Below, one piece after another: positions 10,680 through 22,146 of a stretch of 64,000 nucleotides of DNA. The stretch comes from Gigaspora margarita. Its lineage: Eukaryota; Glomeromycota; Glomeromycetes; Diversisporales; Gigasporaceae. The DNA is taken from the NCBI GenBank assembly GCA_009809945.1, contig WTPW01000031.1, positions 224,632-288,631 on the forward strand, read 5' to 3'. The notes below the pieces were generated by a model. It was not told where the DNA came from, searched no databases, and saw nothing but the letters and a program-made list of their open reading frames with translations. The translations under genes and the position numbers were made by a program. Position 1 is the stretch's first letter. Each line of letters begins with the position of its first letter.

Positions 10680-10840
10680 TTCTTTGACCTCCTAAAGATA
10701 TTACATAATATTTGTTAGTGTTCTTATTAGTTTTTAGAGTTAGAGTTAGGTTTAAAATTAAAGTTAGAAAGAATTCTAAAAATAGAAATTTTTGTATAAC
10801 TATGGTGAAGATAGCAAAATACCATAGTGAAATAGTAACT
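10680..10840 (+). repeat. Fragment of the CTATTTCCAC element
   Basis: TTTTAGAGTTAGAGTTAGG, then TTCTAAAAATAGAAATTTTTG and GGTGAAGATAGCAAAATACC resemble the right end of the 937 bp fold-back element at 29692-30628. An open frame across it (10712-10936) follows from the repeat and not from a gene. Confidence 0.6.
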
Positions 10841-11489
10841 ACCTTTTTATATTATCCTTTTTATTCTCTTTTTACTACAATACAAATTTTTAATCCTTAT
10901 TTTATTAAATTAGCTACTATTAATTGTAATATTTGAAATTATTTAGGGGAGCGCCATTTACCATCTGATTTTTTGCTACTAAGAGGCTACCCCCCTACCC
11001 CCCACCTGATCATCAAATACTGTGATTTGATTGGCTAAGATTATTAAAATTTTAAAATTTTTTAAATTTTAATATTAAATAACTCTTGAACCAGTAATCC
11101 GTTTTGGATGATTTTACTACCAAAATGCTCGCCTCAATGAGGCGATTCCAACGAGCCTAAAATCATCAAAATCCAATCACAGGATCCCAGATCGTTATAG
11201 ATTTGTATTGCTTTAATTATATTATTTTATTTTTTTTATTTTTTTTTAAACTTGCACCAGATACTTACGAGTGCGTTAATACTTTATTAATTATTAATTA
11301 ACAAATTTACATATTAAACTACATATTTTAGTAAGCATACATCTGGCTAGCCCTATTTCAGACTGCCCAAATGCCCAGTGGGCACCAAGTTTTACCCTCC
11401 CAATACCGCCTTTGGACGATCGTCACCAGATTGATATTGGTACAAACAGGAACCATCTCAGAATGATTGTACCATGAGTTCATGTAGTA

Positions 11490-11935
11490 CAGTATGGGAC
11501 AGCAAGAAACATCCAATTTTTTTTTGGGGCACCAAATTTAGGTTATGTAACACAACTTCTGATTGGCTAATTTTATTAAAGCGCCAAATTTGGGTTATGT
11601 AACACAACTTCTAATTGGCTAATTTTTATTAAAGCGCCAAAATTGATTTTTTAATAATGAGTATTATCCAATAAAATCATTTGCACGTGACTAGCATTAA
11701 TATGATTGGGTAATTTCTAAGCGCCAAATTTCTGCTTTACTATTAAAATTACCAAACTTTGATCTCTTATAACTCTTGTAAAAAGCAAAATATTAAAAAT
11801 CTGTCTTAAAGATTTGTAGATTAGGTTATAAATAATAAATCTGTAAGAGGGATTTTTAAAATAATTATTTGTTATGAAGTTATAAGACTTTAAACAACTC
11901 CGAAAAAATTGGATGCTTCTTGCTGTCCCGTACTG
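11490..11935. mobile_element. Mariner-type MITE inside SINE 1
   Basis: A 446 bp element with inverted ends CAGTAYGGGACAGCAAGAA (about 35 bp in all) and TA on both sides (11488-11489, 11936-11937). A TA target and CAGT termini are typical of Tc1/mariner. The interior holds two and a half tandem copies of a roughly 55-70 bp unit (11527-11650) with TTATGTAACACAACTTCT and GATTGGCTAATTTT. The SINE reads continuously across it. Non-coding. Confidence 0.8.
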
Positions 11936-12281
11936 TATCTTCTCAGACTTCGGCCTCACATTACGTCTCATGACTTCGGTTAATCCAAATCAGGTTCTAA
12001 CTCGTTTCGCTTTGCCACCCAGATTTGATCGCGGTAACTGCCCAATTAAGGCAACCAATAAACACCGATGGAAGACCCAGGCCATAGACGAGGACGCATC
12101 TAGCCACACGTGCACTTTTGGTGCCTAATTTAAGTAGTCTGCCCGTAGGTGCTACACTAGCTGCCATACCTGCAACCCAACTATGGGAATTGCCTAATTA
12201 AGCCCTCTGATTTTCTGGCCAGCTGACAAACCACGGGTTCACAGATTTCAATTTTAACTGGCTGGTTTTTGCATTTTCGCC

Positions 12282-12352
12282 TCTGAGGGGAATTGAACCA
12301 GCAACTTTCGATTTGCATCCTGGGAGCATAACCGCTATGCTATCGACCCGCA
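12282..12352 (-). other. tRNA-Cys-like SINE head (degenerate RNA polymerase III promoter)
   Basis: On the minus strand, TAGCATAGCGG (12342-12332) fits the A box TRGYNNARNNG exactly and GGTTCAATTCC (12299-12289) fits the B box closely. The segment between them, with ATGCAAATC, resembles the anticodon arm of tRNA-Cys(GCA). The acceptor and T stems do not pair, so this is a tRNA-derived promoter head and not a tRNA gene. Confidence 0.65.
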
Positions 12353-12805
12353 GGACAATTATATTATTTCGTATATATTAAAAATTATTATTAAAGAGCT
12401 TATAAACTTTAATATTAAATAATTCTTGAACCAGTAATCCGATTTGGATGATTTTACTACCAAAATGCTCGTCTCAATGAGACAATTCTAATGAATCTAA
12501 AATCGTTAAATTCTGATTACAGGATCCAGAGATCATTATTTTTTTTCCACTTTGGCAGTTTCGCCAGTGCTTTATTAAGATACTAAGTATATCGATACAT
12601 TTATACACTTGTTTACTCCTAATTTGCAAGCCTGACATCACTCGGCTACCCTAAGGTGCCCAAGTGCAACCTACCGCACTAGTTTAAGATTATTCAGAAA
12701 CTAGAGGCTGTGTTAAACCAGTCTAAGTGCCACACCAAAATGGCTTCCCACCATCTGATATTCTATCACCTATCACCGATATACAAAGGTTGAGAGAATC
12801 TCGCT

Positions 12806-15800
12806 TCAGCTCCGTTTTTCTTCTTTTAACTTCCTCATTAACCTTTCCTTCCTCGTTAGTCGAACTTTCTGTATGACTTGGGTTAGAGGTCCTCTTCTGA
12901 TTCTTCTTCTTAGCCGAACTTCCTGACTTTCCATCCATAGAATTCCTTCTTTTCGCTCCCATTCCACTGTCTTTTCGCATCTTTGTCTCCAAATAGTTTC
13001 GTAAAAGTGATCCCATGCCATCAGAGGAAAGATTTGCAAAATTAATTTTACATCACTGCTCGTAAGGCCTAACAGCATTAGGTTCTCCTCGGTGCAAGTC
13101 TTAAATAAGCCCCTTATAAGACCTTCTCTCCTTTCTTTTCTTTCCTGCGTACTTGAACCAAACAGACAATTGCGGAGTTGGGTTGCTAAAATAAAGGTCT
13201 TCTTTCCGTCTTCATTTAAGAGCGCAAAAATGATCTCGACCACTACTTCCTCGTTCTCTTGCCAAAGGGTTTCTTGAGCCTCACATATTGCTAAGTGTTC
13301 CTGAGTCTCTTTGGCATTACTTTTACAGACTTTACATATATCATCCTTATATAGGTCCAGACGCACCATTTGGAGATTACTAAGAGTCGGAAGTCTACTA
13401 TGCAAACACTTGATCAAAAAGTTAAGTTTTTTTCCTTTGCGCATCGAAGTACACCTGACACCACTTTGTCTTTTAATTCTTTTCCAAAGACTTTCCCATG
13501 CCCACGTGTGGTGGTGGTCTCTTTTTTCCAGCCAGCTAGGGACGCTAAACAGTCTCCATTCTGCTGCTATTTGCAATTCCTCAATCTCCTTTATCACTTT
13601 TCTTATAGGCATCTCGATGAGCTTGTCTCGCCAGTATATATTGTGTCTAATTCTTGAGCTCACTTCTGTGTTTTGCACTGTAAGAAGGGGGGCTTCCTGA
13701 TCTTCTTTCGCTAATACATCCGCTTTGTCGTTCCAATAATCATTACTATGACCCTTGACTTTAATCAACTTAACTTTCAAGTTTTTGCTCCATTTTGTAT
13801 TCAGGATCTTGAGCAACAAGTTATAATTCTTTTGCCGTAACCATTCCTTGTTCGATCTAAATCTTTCACTCGCGTTAATTCCCAGAATCGCAGCCGTACT
13901 GTCAGTATAAATCTTGACCTTGCTATCTTGTGGGTTAATAATAGGACCACCCAAATTGCCGCTAGTTCTGTTCTTGTTGACAAGGGCCAATCTTGAATAC
14001 TGAGATTCCCTTTCTGGATCATTCTTTTCTCTTCCTTGTCAACCTGTATCCACCCTAAACCTTGTTTACAACTTCTTTCCCTCTCTGCACTCTCCTTGCG
14101 CAATGAACCATCTGTATAAAAAACTACTAAATTATCTGCTATACTAATGTTTTTGTCTAACTATTCTAGTAACAAATTTTTGCAGTAACAACTAAAGCCT
14201 TGCCTTTTAATCAATTCTATTTCTAATCTCTCTATATTAACTACCCCGTCAGGCTTGCGCTAGCAATTCTATCTAAATCCTCCCTTTAAACTATACCCTT
14301 ATTTAATGAGCTTTTGACCATATCCGCCGATATGTTAAAAACCCAATCACTCTCCTGCTTTTTAGCACCCTGGAGTGCTATAAAAATTTCCTTCTTTTGG
14401 ACCTATTGCTGTTGTGGCTTGTCTACATTGCTTGCCTTATTTGCTGCTAATCTAATTTTAGCTCCCTCCTTATTAATGTCTGTCCATCTTTCTAGAAGCA
14501 CTTTCCTTTCTTTTTTCTCAACTACTCTATGTATATCTATCTTGTTCTCCTTACCCTTCATTAGCACTCATTCCTTTTTTCTACCATCTAGATCCTCTTT
14601 CGCTTAATCATGGGTGCTAATTTATTTTCTTCTGGAATCTGAAATTCCTTTTTAACTTCTCTTGTTATAGGGTTCGCAAAGACAGCTAATTCAATATCTT
14701 TAAACCATTGTGGAACTTTTTCTCTACTGGATTTGTTCTTTGATCGCATATGCTGGCTCCATGATATAAGCACCTTTCCTTGTTCATTAAGGAGTTGTGC
14801 TATAAAGACCAGATCGAGTGCCGCCAGAGTTCTAGCAAACTTGATTGCAGTTTTGTCCTCGAGCAGACTGCAAATTACTGTGCCTGAACCATATAACTTC
14901 CAGCTATCTTGCGATGCTCTAATGAAAATATTGATTTCCTTTGCTCTCAGTAAGACCGTCATAGTTTGGTTAAATTTCTACAATTTTTCCAGTATTTTTG
15001 GATTGAAGTTGCTATGTAACCCAAAGTCTTCTACTAGGCCTGCAAGTTTGTGTTCTTGCTCGATTCTGATTTCTGTAATTGCACTGATCTGGCTTTCATC
15101 ATTTAAACGATTGTGTACACTAGTTATTTGCTTATTTAACAACTCAGCCTCCAAAGCNCNGAANTTTCCTATGTTTCTATGNGTTACAATGTAGTTAGGT
15201 GTNATNCTCTGGAGTTCTAGTTTGCTCTTTGCTAATCTAATNATNGGCTGGTNAATTTTGTTAATTAACGCCTTTGACATTCTTGAGAGCTGTAGCAAAT
15301 AACAAAGCTTGGGAATGATGCACATATTGTTAATATATGCCAGTTGGCTAGCCGTTAGCTTTTTCNATCTCAACGTCTGAACTGTTTGTTGTACTATTCC
15401 CTTGGCTTTTACGAACAATTGCCTTTCTTTTAATCTGCTGTTTAACCAGACACTGAGCATTCTTATTATGTTTTGTAGTTTTTCGTCTGAAATTGAGTCA
15501 CTGCCAAATGTAATGTTTTTTTCTTCCACCTTCGTTTTTGGGTTAAACACAATTAATTTTGATTTCTTAATATTAATTTGTATATCATTGATATGGAAGA
15601 ACTCATTTGCTATTGACAACGTCTTTTCCATAGCTTGCTTATTTGGCGCTATCCATGTAGTATCGTCTGCATAGGCCACTACAGCCACCTTGACCTCCTT
15701 CTTTTGTACAAATTCCCTTGGTCTTAGCTTAGGTTTTGACGAACTAATGTAGTAACCCAGATCTTTTGCCTCTTGAACTCTTACCAAAAGAGGATCATAA

Positions 15801-18066
15801 AATATGCGCCATAGCAAAGGGGATAGCACCTCCCCTTGTTCGATTCTATATACTATTTCTACCGGTTCTGTAAGACCAACTGCTGTTATAATTTTCGATG
15901 ATCGGTATTCGAAAAGTGATAAAATTAACTCTATTGCTTTGTTTGGTATTTTGATTCGCTCCATTGCTCTTTTTAACATACAGAGCGAAACCGAGTCGAA
16001 TGCTTTTTTCATATCTTGCAGCACTACCCAGAGTTCAACGTCCTTTTCTTTTGCATCTTCTACAACCATATTGACTATATGTACTGGGTGTTCAGTTGAG
16101 CCGCCGAGCAGACCGGCAAAATTCCAGCCCTTTAAAATATGGTGTTTGACTAGAACCTCTGATAACCTATTTGTTAAGATCTTTGTTATGCACTTTCTGA
16201 AAGTTTCTAAAAGAGCAATTGGCCTGGTATTACCCAACTCATAATTCCAACTTGTACTCTTTGGAATTGGATATATTTGTGCACATTTCCACTTCTTTGT
16301 AAAATATCGCCTCTATAATACAGTAGTTTGCAAACTGTCGAAAGATTCTTTGGGAAGTAGGACTATTATTCTTAATTAAATTGTAGGTAATACCCGAGAT
16401 GCCCGGAGCTGTTTTGGTCTTAAGACTTCCAATAACCATGTACCACTCTTCCTCTGTGATTTCTGCTAGTATATCCTGAAACCAAATATCCTGAATACCC
16501 TTTATTGGTTCGTAGATTTGTGCCCAGATACTTCTTCTGCCAAAATCTTGTGGTTTCCTTGTTCTCATTTAATTTTCGAAGTGCACTTTAGTTTCCTCGA
16601 GAACTTCCTTTGGGTTCGTAACTAACACTTTAGTTGTTTCTTCCTCTTTAAAGAGTCTGTCCAAAACCACTTTGTTTTGAGAACGATTTAGCAAACTATT
16701 CAACATCTTTCCTTGATTGTTTGTTATCATCTCGCATCTGCGTTTTATGCATTCCTCTATTTCTCTCCTTTTCCACTTTTCTATTTCATCTGATCTTTTC
16801 TTATTAACGATACGCCACCATCCTTTCATATCCTCATACCAATCCTCTAGGTCCCCCATTGGTAGCCATGGCATACTAAGATTAAATTTTTTGTTTTGTT
16901 TTGCAATATCTAGATTAATGTCCAGTTTCTCCTCTACTTGATTTATATTGAAGTTCCTCTTTTTTATCGCGCGCATCCACTTGCTCATCTTGGTAATTAA
17001 CACAGATAGCTTAGACTTTTTATTGGGGCCTCCTTTCTGCAATGAGTTATTGTACACCTTCTTTTTTGGTATACTCCTATTTGCTTCTTCTATAATGCTC
17101 GCTTTGATGATGTTCCATACTTGATTTATTAGCTATACTCAACAATTACCTTTTCCATTCTTATTGTTATTAGTATCTGATAGTCTGTCTAGTATGTCTT
17201 TCTCTTTTTGCAGCTTCTTATCCAAAACTGATCTAAATTTATCCCAATCCTCTGCAGTGGCTTGATCGTAGAGATAGACTATTCTGTAATGCTTTCTGTT
17301 CATCTTGATTGCTACTGTCGAGCCAAAGATCTGTGGGTTGAGCCATAGTGTTGTGGAGGTTGCTTTGTGATCACTGCATGTGACAAAATACATATCCAAA
17401 ATTTCTGCTCTGGTTAAACTTTCCATTAGGTTTTCAGAAACCCATGTTTGATCAATTCTTGTACCACTTTGACTATTGGACCANGTGACTTCTTTTTCTG
17501 TCAGATTTAAGAATCTAAATGTGTCTATGAAGTCATTTTTGTTTAACCATTTATTTATTTTGACACTTTATGACTATTAGTTTTGCTTTTTGATATTTTG
17601 TCTAGCTCTGAGTCCACTACACAATTAAAGTCCCCTAAGATTACAATATGTGTTCGCTTGTTTCGTTTGCTATATATATCTGAAATCCTCTCTATTACCT
17701 TGTCTATTTCACTTCTATTATTTGGGAGAATGTAGATCGTGACTATAATTAACTCCATGTTTCTAAAATAGAATCTTGCTGCCATTATGAATTCACTGAT
17801 CCTATTTATACCTCCTAAATATTTTTCTCACGTATGCTTGATACCTATTGCAACACCTAAACCTTTTTTTTGTCTATTGATATGTCTGACCAGAAAAATT
17901 TGAAATTCTCTACTTTTTTCCCTACAAAAAATCCTTCCTTTCTGTCCAAATTTGTTTCCGTTACTGCAAATATATCGAATGCTTCATCATCTAACCATTG
18001 ACCCAATGTTTCAAATTTCTGTTGATTTGTTTTTAATCCATTGATATTGTGACAACCTAATTTCAA
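12806..18066 (-). pseudogene. LINE 1 ORF2: endonuclease, reverse transcriptase, RNase H (decayed)
   Basis: The endonuclease starts at 18066 with GCHNINGL and DIFAVTETNLD, continues with ILGDFNC (near 17630) and RIDQ (near 17455), and ends with CSDHKAT (near 17370): the Asn, Glu, Asp/Asn and His sites of APE-type nucleases. Reverse transcriptase covers about 16568-14978: KTKTAPGISGI, DMKKAFDSV (catalytic Asp), QGEVLSPLLW and AYADDTTW, with YADD at 15673-15662. A linker follows (14962-14588). RNase H spans about 14122-13690: FYTDGSL, RTELAAIW, IYTDSTAAIL and KVKGHSNDYWNDKAD, so all four acidic sites are visible, but in two frames. A CKVC...HLAIC motif (about 13335-13265) is a probable zinc-binding tail. 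Stops near 17860, 17555, 17139 and 16568 and several frameshifts inactivate it; Ns at 15158-15366 blur part of it. Confidence 0.85.
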
Positions 18067-18173
18067 AGTTAACTTCTTTTGCAGTAACCCTTTTCTATTT
18101 GTGTCTGCACCAGAAACCCTGCTTGATGAACCACCTGGTTCATCGACTGGCCCAAATACAACTGGTGCGCCCG

Positions 18174-19720
18174 TTAGGAGCGCGATGGTATGCTCGCCTG
18201 ATTCTTTTCAATATTATTGAGTCTGCTAGTGATATTTAACAGCAGATTCTTGATTTCGTTTATGTCGAGCTCTTGCGCCTTCTCTTTAAACATGTTACTT
18301 GACAACCTGTTATTCATATACGGATTCTCTTTGGATATCTTGATTGACTTAGACCTTGTGCTTGAAATTTCTCTAACTTGCTCCTTCGAAAACTCACGTC
18401 TGGTTCTTCTTGAGATATCGTTTTGTGAGTTTATATTAGCATTATCCCCTGATCTAGAGAACCTTCTTTTATTACCAATTTTAATAGCATTTGAGCCTGT
18501 TACTATCCCTTTCCCTTCTGTATTACAGTTATACTTGGTTGTTAGGGTATTTCTATAGCACCACTCTAGTTTAGTATGATAGTAATAAGCTGTTTTCTGT
18601 AAAGCATTGATGTAGTCTTGTTCATTTGAAAAGTAAATAGAAGCTGTTCCCCTTTGATTCCCGTTGCTATTGGAAGAGATGTATACTGCTTTAGCATTGA
18701 TACATCTTAGTTGCCTTAGTAAGACTGATTCAATTGCCCATTTCATGATATTTTTGGCGATGAGCTTGTGTCTACTTCTTTCTGTGAGGGTTTCTGCATC
18801 GAAGTACCCCTGCGTGAGTCTAATCATTTTTCCATTCTCAAAATGCACTGCCCATGTATTTCCTAATTCTTCTTCTCGTTGTTCGTTTTTGAACTCCATT
18901 TTTACAAAGGCGGCTTTTGATTTACCATTTGCTTTGAAGCTTTTAACTGTTAATTTGCTATGGAAACTGAGATTTTTCCTGATTTGACAAGCCCGTGTTC
19001 CATTGGGTATGTCCCATAATGTAAGGCTTCCTTGCTTTTCTCACTTCATATTCTAGATGGGATTGTCTGGTTTGCCAAAGTTTGCATTACTGGAACTATG
19101 CTTTCATCTTTTTGTGTTAGATTTATTTTTATATTACTTTCACCTGACACTTTATTTGGGTCGATTTCCATTGAGTCCAGGTTAGCAATATCATTTTCCT
19201 TTCTATGTAGTGTCAGTGGTTTTGGCAATTCTTGTACTCTTAAGTGGGTTGTTTCACCTCTTTTTGGTAATTGAACTCCTACTTCATTTTCATTGTAACT
19301 GTCGAGCTCCATCGGGGCCTTGGGGAGGCTTGCTTTAGTAATTTCTACATCCACTGCCATTTGTTCACCTGAAGTTTCTTTATTTAACTGTTCCTCGATA
19401 CCATAATCGAAGTGGCCTGCTTCTGAATCCAATAGCAAAGATTTCCTTTTCTGTTAGTTATCCTGTTTGCTAAATTCTTTAATTTCTCTTAACTGTTTTT
19501 CTGTTATCTTTGGATAGTATTCTATAAGTTGTCTTATGATTTAGATTTCTTCTGCAGATATTACTTGTACCGCCTCAGCAATTTCTTTGTCGATAATCTG
19601 AATTTTGTTACATTCTCTATTTAACAATTTCGAGCAGCTAGGAGCGCCTAAACTAATGGCTCTACTCTCTTTTTTAAGGAAATCTAACCTCTATTCCGGA
19701 ACTATGTGGCTGTTCATTGA
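18174..19720 (-). pseudogene. LINE 1 ORF1: RNA-binding (RRM-like) protein, decayed
   Basis: Long open pieces (19438-19046 and 18899-18174) join through a few stops. The first part is acidic and polar (for example MELDSYNENEVGVQLPKRGE) and probably disordered. Around 19040-18900 the frame reads SLTLWDIPNG then KSKAAFVKM, which resembles the two conserved strands of an RRM fold. AVYISSNSNGNQRGTASIYF, residues 67-86 of the 18899 frame, looks like a second such unit. A basic Ser/Arg-rich region follows, and the end (KAQELDINEIKNLLLNITSR) is helical and may form a coiled coil. ORF1 proteins of this type coat LINE RNA. The true start is uncertain because of a frameshift near 19684. I saw no zinc knuckle. 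Confidence 0.65.
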
Positions 19721-21043
19721 TTATCTTAGTTTGATGTTGATCTACCAATAATTCTTTCCTAACTTGACACGTGTATGGTTTGTTTACTTATTTGACCTGT
19801 TTGTTTATTTGTTTACTGATTGATTATTTACGGACATGTTTGTTGTGGCTGATTTACACTACAGGATATTGCAGAATTCCCCAAATTTTTGAAAAAAGCC
19901 GTGAAAAAAAGTTTTTGAAGGAATTTTTCTCGATTTACTGGACGGTTTCTTGCTTTAGGCTGTTTTTGTTCTAGCAAACTCATGCTAAAATTTAGTTTGT
20001 CGACTTTTTAATTAGACTTGCTTGTTTTGTTTAATAGCGAGGTTATACTGTATCTTCACTTTTTACTTCTGATCAGGTGTGGTCGTGAGGATCAGCGGAA
20101 AGAGTTTTTGATCTCCAGAGATCGTTATATATTTGTATTATTTTTGATAGATTATATTAAAATAACACAAATATATAACGATCTCTGGATCCCGTGATCA
20201 GAATTTAACAATTTAGGTTCATTAGAATCGTCTCATTGAGACGAGCATTTTGGTAGTAAAATCATCCAAAATGGATTACTGGTTAAAGAGTTATTTAATA
20301 TTAAAGTTTATAAGATCTTTAATAATAATTTTTAATATATACGAAAATAATATAATTAAAGCAGTACAAATTTATAACGATCTTGGGATCCTGTGATTGG
20401 ATTTTGATGATTTTAGGCTCGTTGGAATCGTCTCAGTAAGGCGAACATTTTGGTAGTAAAATCATCCAAAACNGATNACTGGTTCAAGAGTTATNNAATA
20501 TTAAATNTTAAAANTTTTAAAAATTTTNAAANAATTTTAATAATTTTAGNNNATCAAAAGTTATCTGCTATTAGGACCTGATAATTGTCTGACCCTCCCC
20601 CCTACCCTAAAAATCAGATGATAAATGGTGCTCCCCTTAGATCAAATTTATGAACTTAACGATTATTAGATACTTTTAGAAATAGCATATTATAATATTG
20701 GACATTTGGACAATATCCAATTGTACAAATAATTTGATTGGATATAGTAACTTTTTTTATTGGATATTAGAAAAATATTAATTTAATTTTGGCTTAAATT
20801 AATTAAATTTAATTTAGACCAATATTTACTAATATAAAATATTTCTAATTTATAGTATATTTAAAAAGTATACTAATAATAATAATAATAATCATTATTA
20901 TTATAAAAATATATATATGTACATACATATTCATATACTAAACCAACTTAAATTCTATTTTGCTTGCAATATTTATATATGTACATACAAGTTTTAAATA
21001 TATATATTTGGTATTTTTTTTTATTATTTGATAGGTTTAGCTA

Positions 21044-21660
21044 CTGTATATTGCCAAAAATAAGCTATCTCCTAAAATAAGCTATCTCCTAAAATAAGTT
21101 ATCTCCTAAAATAAGCTACCCCTCCTGTTTTAATCCAAAAACATAAAAATGTCTTTGACCTAAAAATAAGCTACCTCTTTGTCACACCAAAAGATAATTA
21201 ACAAAATTTTAGTTTGAAAATAAGCTACTCTTATAATCGATTATATTCACTACATAGTAAAGTTATAATTTTACTATTTAAATCGATCATAAGTGCTTAA
21301 GTAAACTTATTTGCAATATCAAAATACGTATATTCTAAAATTTTCATATAAATTGGATAACTTTTTATTATTTGACTTTTAATTTTAATTTTCAACAAAA
21401 AAAATTAATTTTTTTTAAAAAACATATTCGTTGAGTGTAAACATTAAAAGTCAAATAATAAAAAGTTACTCAATTTATATGAAAATTTTAGGATATACAT
21501 ATTTTAATATTGCAAATAAGTTTACTTAAGTACTTAATCAATTTATATAGTAAAATTATAACTTTACTATATAGCGATTATAATCAATTAACCAAAAATC
21601 GCTTTATAAGATTTTTTGTATTCAAAATCACCAAAAAAGGTTAACTTATTTTTGGGAACA
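21044..21660. mobile_element. Fold-back element with CAAAAATAAGCTA ends
   Basis: The left end has TACTGTATATTGCCAAAAAT followed by four 16-17 bp tandem units (TAAAATAAGCTATCTCC type, 21057-21115). The right end has CTTATTTTTGGGAACATATG. The interior is a long palindrome around 21415, with TTATTATTTGACTTTTAA repeated inverted. Related elements lie at 25085-25480, 38460-38940 and 44030-44410. It directly abuts the left end of the 21669-26157 element. Non-coding. Confidence 0.6.
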
Positions 21661-22146
21661 TATGGCAAGGGTAATAACAGATATTACGTAATATCGATAG
21701 GGGGGAGGGGGTATCGTCAATGTCTTACGTAGATATATATAATATTAGAAATAGCCAATCAAGTGTCTTAATTAACAGATAGTATACAGAGATTATTAGA
21801 AATGCATTTGGGGGTATGCAAGGATAACCGATTGCAAAACCTGGGTTATCTTTGACGTACTCCAACGCACTTTCGACGCACTAAATGCAGCTGTTAAAAA
21901 TCTGTTTGTACAACCATTGTTAGCAGTAATACAAGATCTTTAACTAAGTAAATTTGAACGTAATTAATCTCTTAGAATAAACAGAGATAACTGAAACCAA
22001 TGGTCCTGATTCCAATTAGCGATCATAAAAGCATAAGACTAATTAATACAACAAGGAAGGTTTACTCTAATTTTATATTTATTATACTCAAAGCTTCATG
22101 TTTACTTTTTACTAAATTAAACATATTAACAAATACATATGTGAAA

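Larger units (their letters stand above)
11229..12356 (-). mobile_element. SINE 1 with tRNA-like head; contains a MITE
   Basis: Flanked by the exact 13 bp duplication AATTATATTATTT (11215-11227 and 12357-12369), which lies inside the fold-back element. On the minus strand it begins with a tRNA-like head (12352-12282) and ends in an A-rich tail at 11229-11250. Its core (12185-12105) is shared with 6850-6935. Its last 170 bp (11400-11229) resemble the 3' ends of LINE 1 and of the SINE at 59002-59561, including a CTTAATAAAG-type ending. Without the internal MITE (11490-11935) it is about 680 bp. Mobilisation by LINE 1 is inferred from the shared tail. Confidence 0.8.
12540..20113 (-). mobile_element. 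LINE 1: near full-length, RNase H-bearing, APE-type
   Basis: Bounded by a 15 bp duplication, TCCAGAGATCATTAT (12525-12539) and TCCAGAGATCGTTAT (20114-20128), with one change. Read on the minus strand it has a 5' leader (20113 to about 19700), ORF1 (to 18174), ORF2 (18066 to about 12806), a 3' UTR and a short A run (12548-12540). Domain order is endonuclease, reverse transcriptase, RNase H, then a Cys/His motif, as in I/Tad1-type fungal LINEs. Stops and frameshifts show that it is dead. It inserted near the centre of the fold-back element 10946-20636. Its 3' end (12720-12545) is shared with three SINEs in the window. Confidence 0.85.
10946..20636. mobile_element. TTA-flanked fold-back element (PIF/Harbinger-like), split by a SINE and a LINE
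   Basis: The left end is GGGGAGCGCCATTTACCATC and the inverted right end is GGGGAGCACCATTTATCATC. TTA flanks both sides (10943-10945, 20637-20639). Removing the SINE (11229-12356) and LINE (12540-20113) with one copy of each target duplication leaves a fold-back element of about 960 bp. Each arm holds two copies of a module of about 110 bp containing CCAAAATG, a CGTCTC..GAGACG hairpin and a GGATCC..AGATCG end (11089-11200, 12425-12535, 20170-20285, 20380-20490). C-rich tracts near both ends lie on the same strand. It is non-coding. The TTA target suggests PIF/Harbinger, but no transposase is present to prove it. Confidence 0.8.

Noticed and set aside
12282-12352. Functional tRNA-Cys gene
   Set aside because: A and B boxes are good, but the acceptor and T stems do not pair, and the segment is the head of a SINE with its own target duplication.
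12806-13016. Second, overlapping basic frame at the end of LINE 1 (12723-13016)
   Set aside because: It is a shifted reading of the Lys/Arg-rich LINE C terminus.
14733-16244. Plus-strand open frames inside LINE 1
   Set aside because: They are antisense to the reverse transcriptase, whose motifs on the minus strand are unmistakable.
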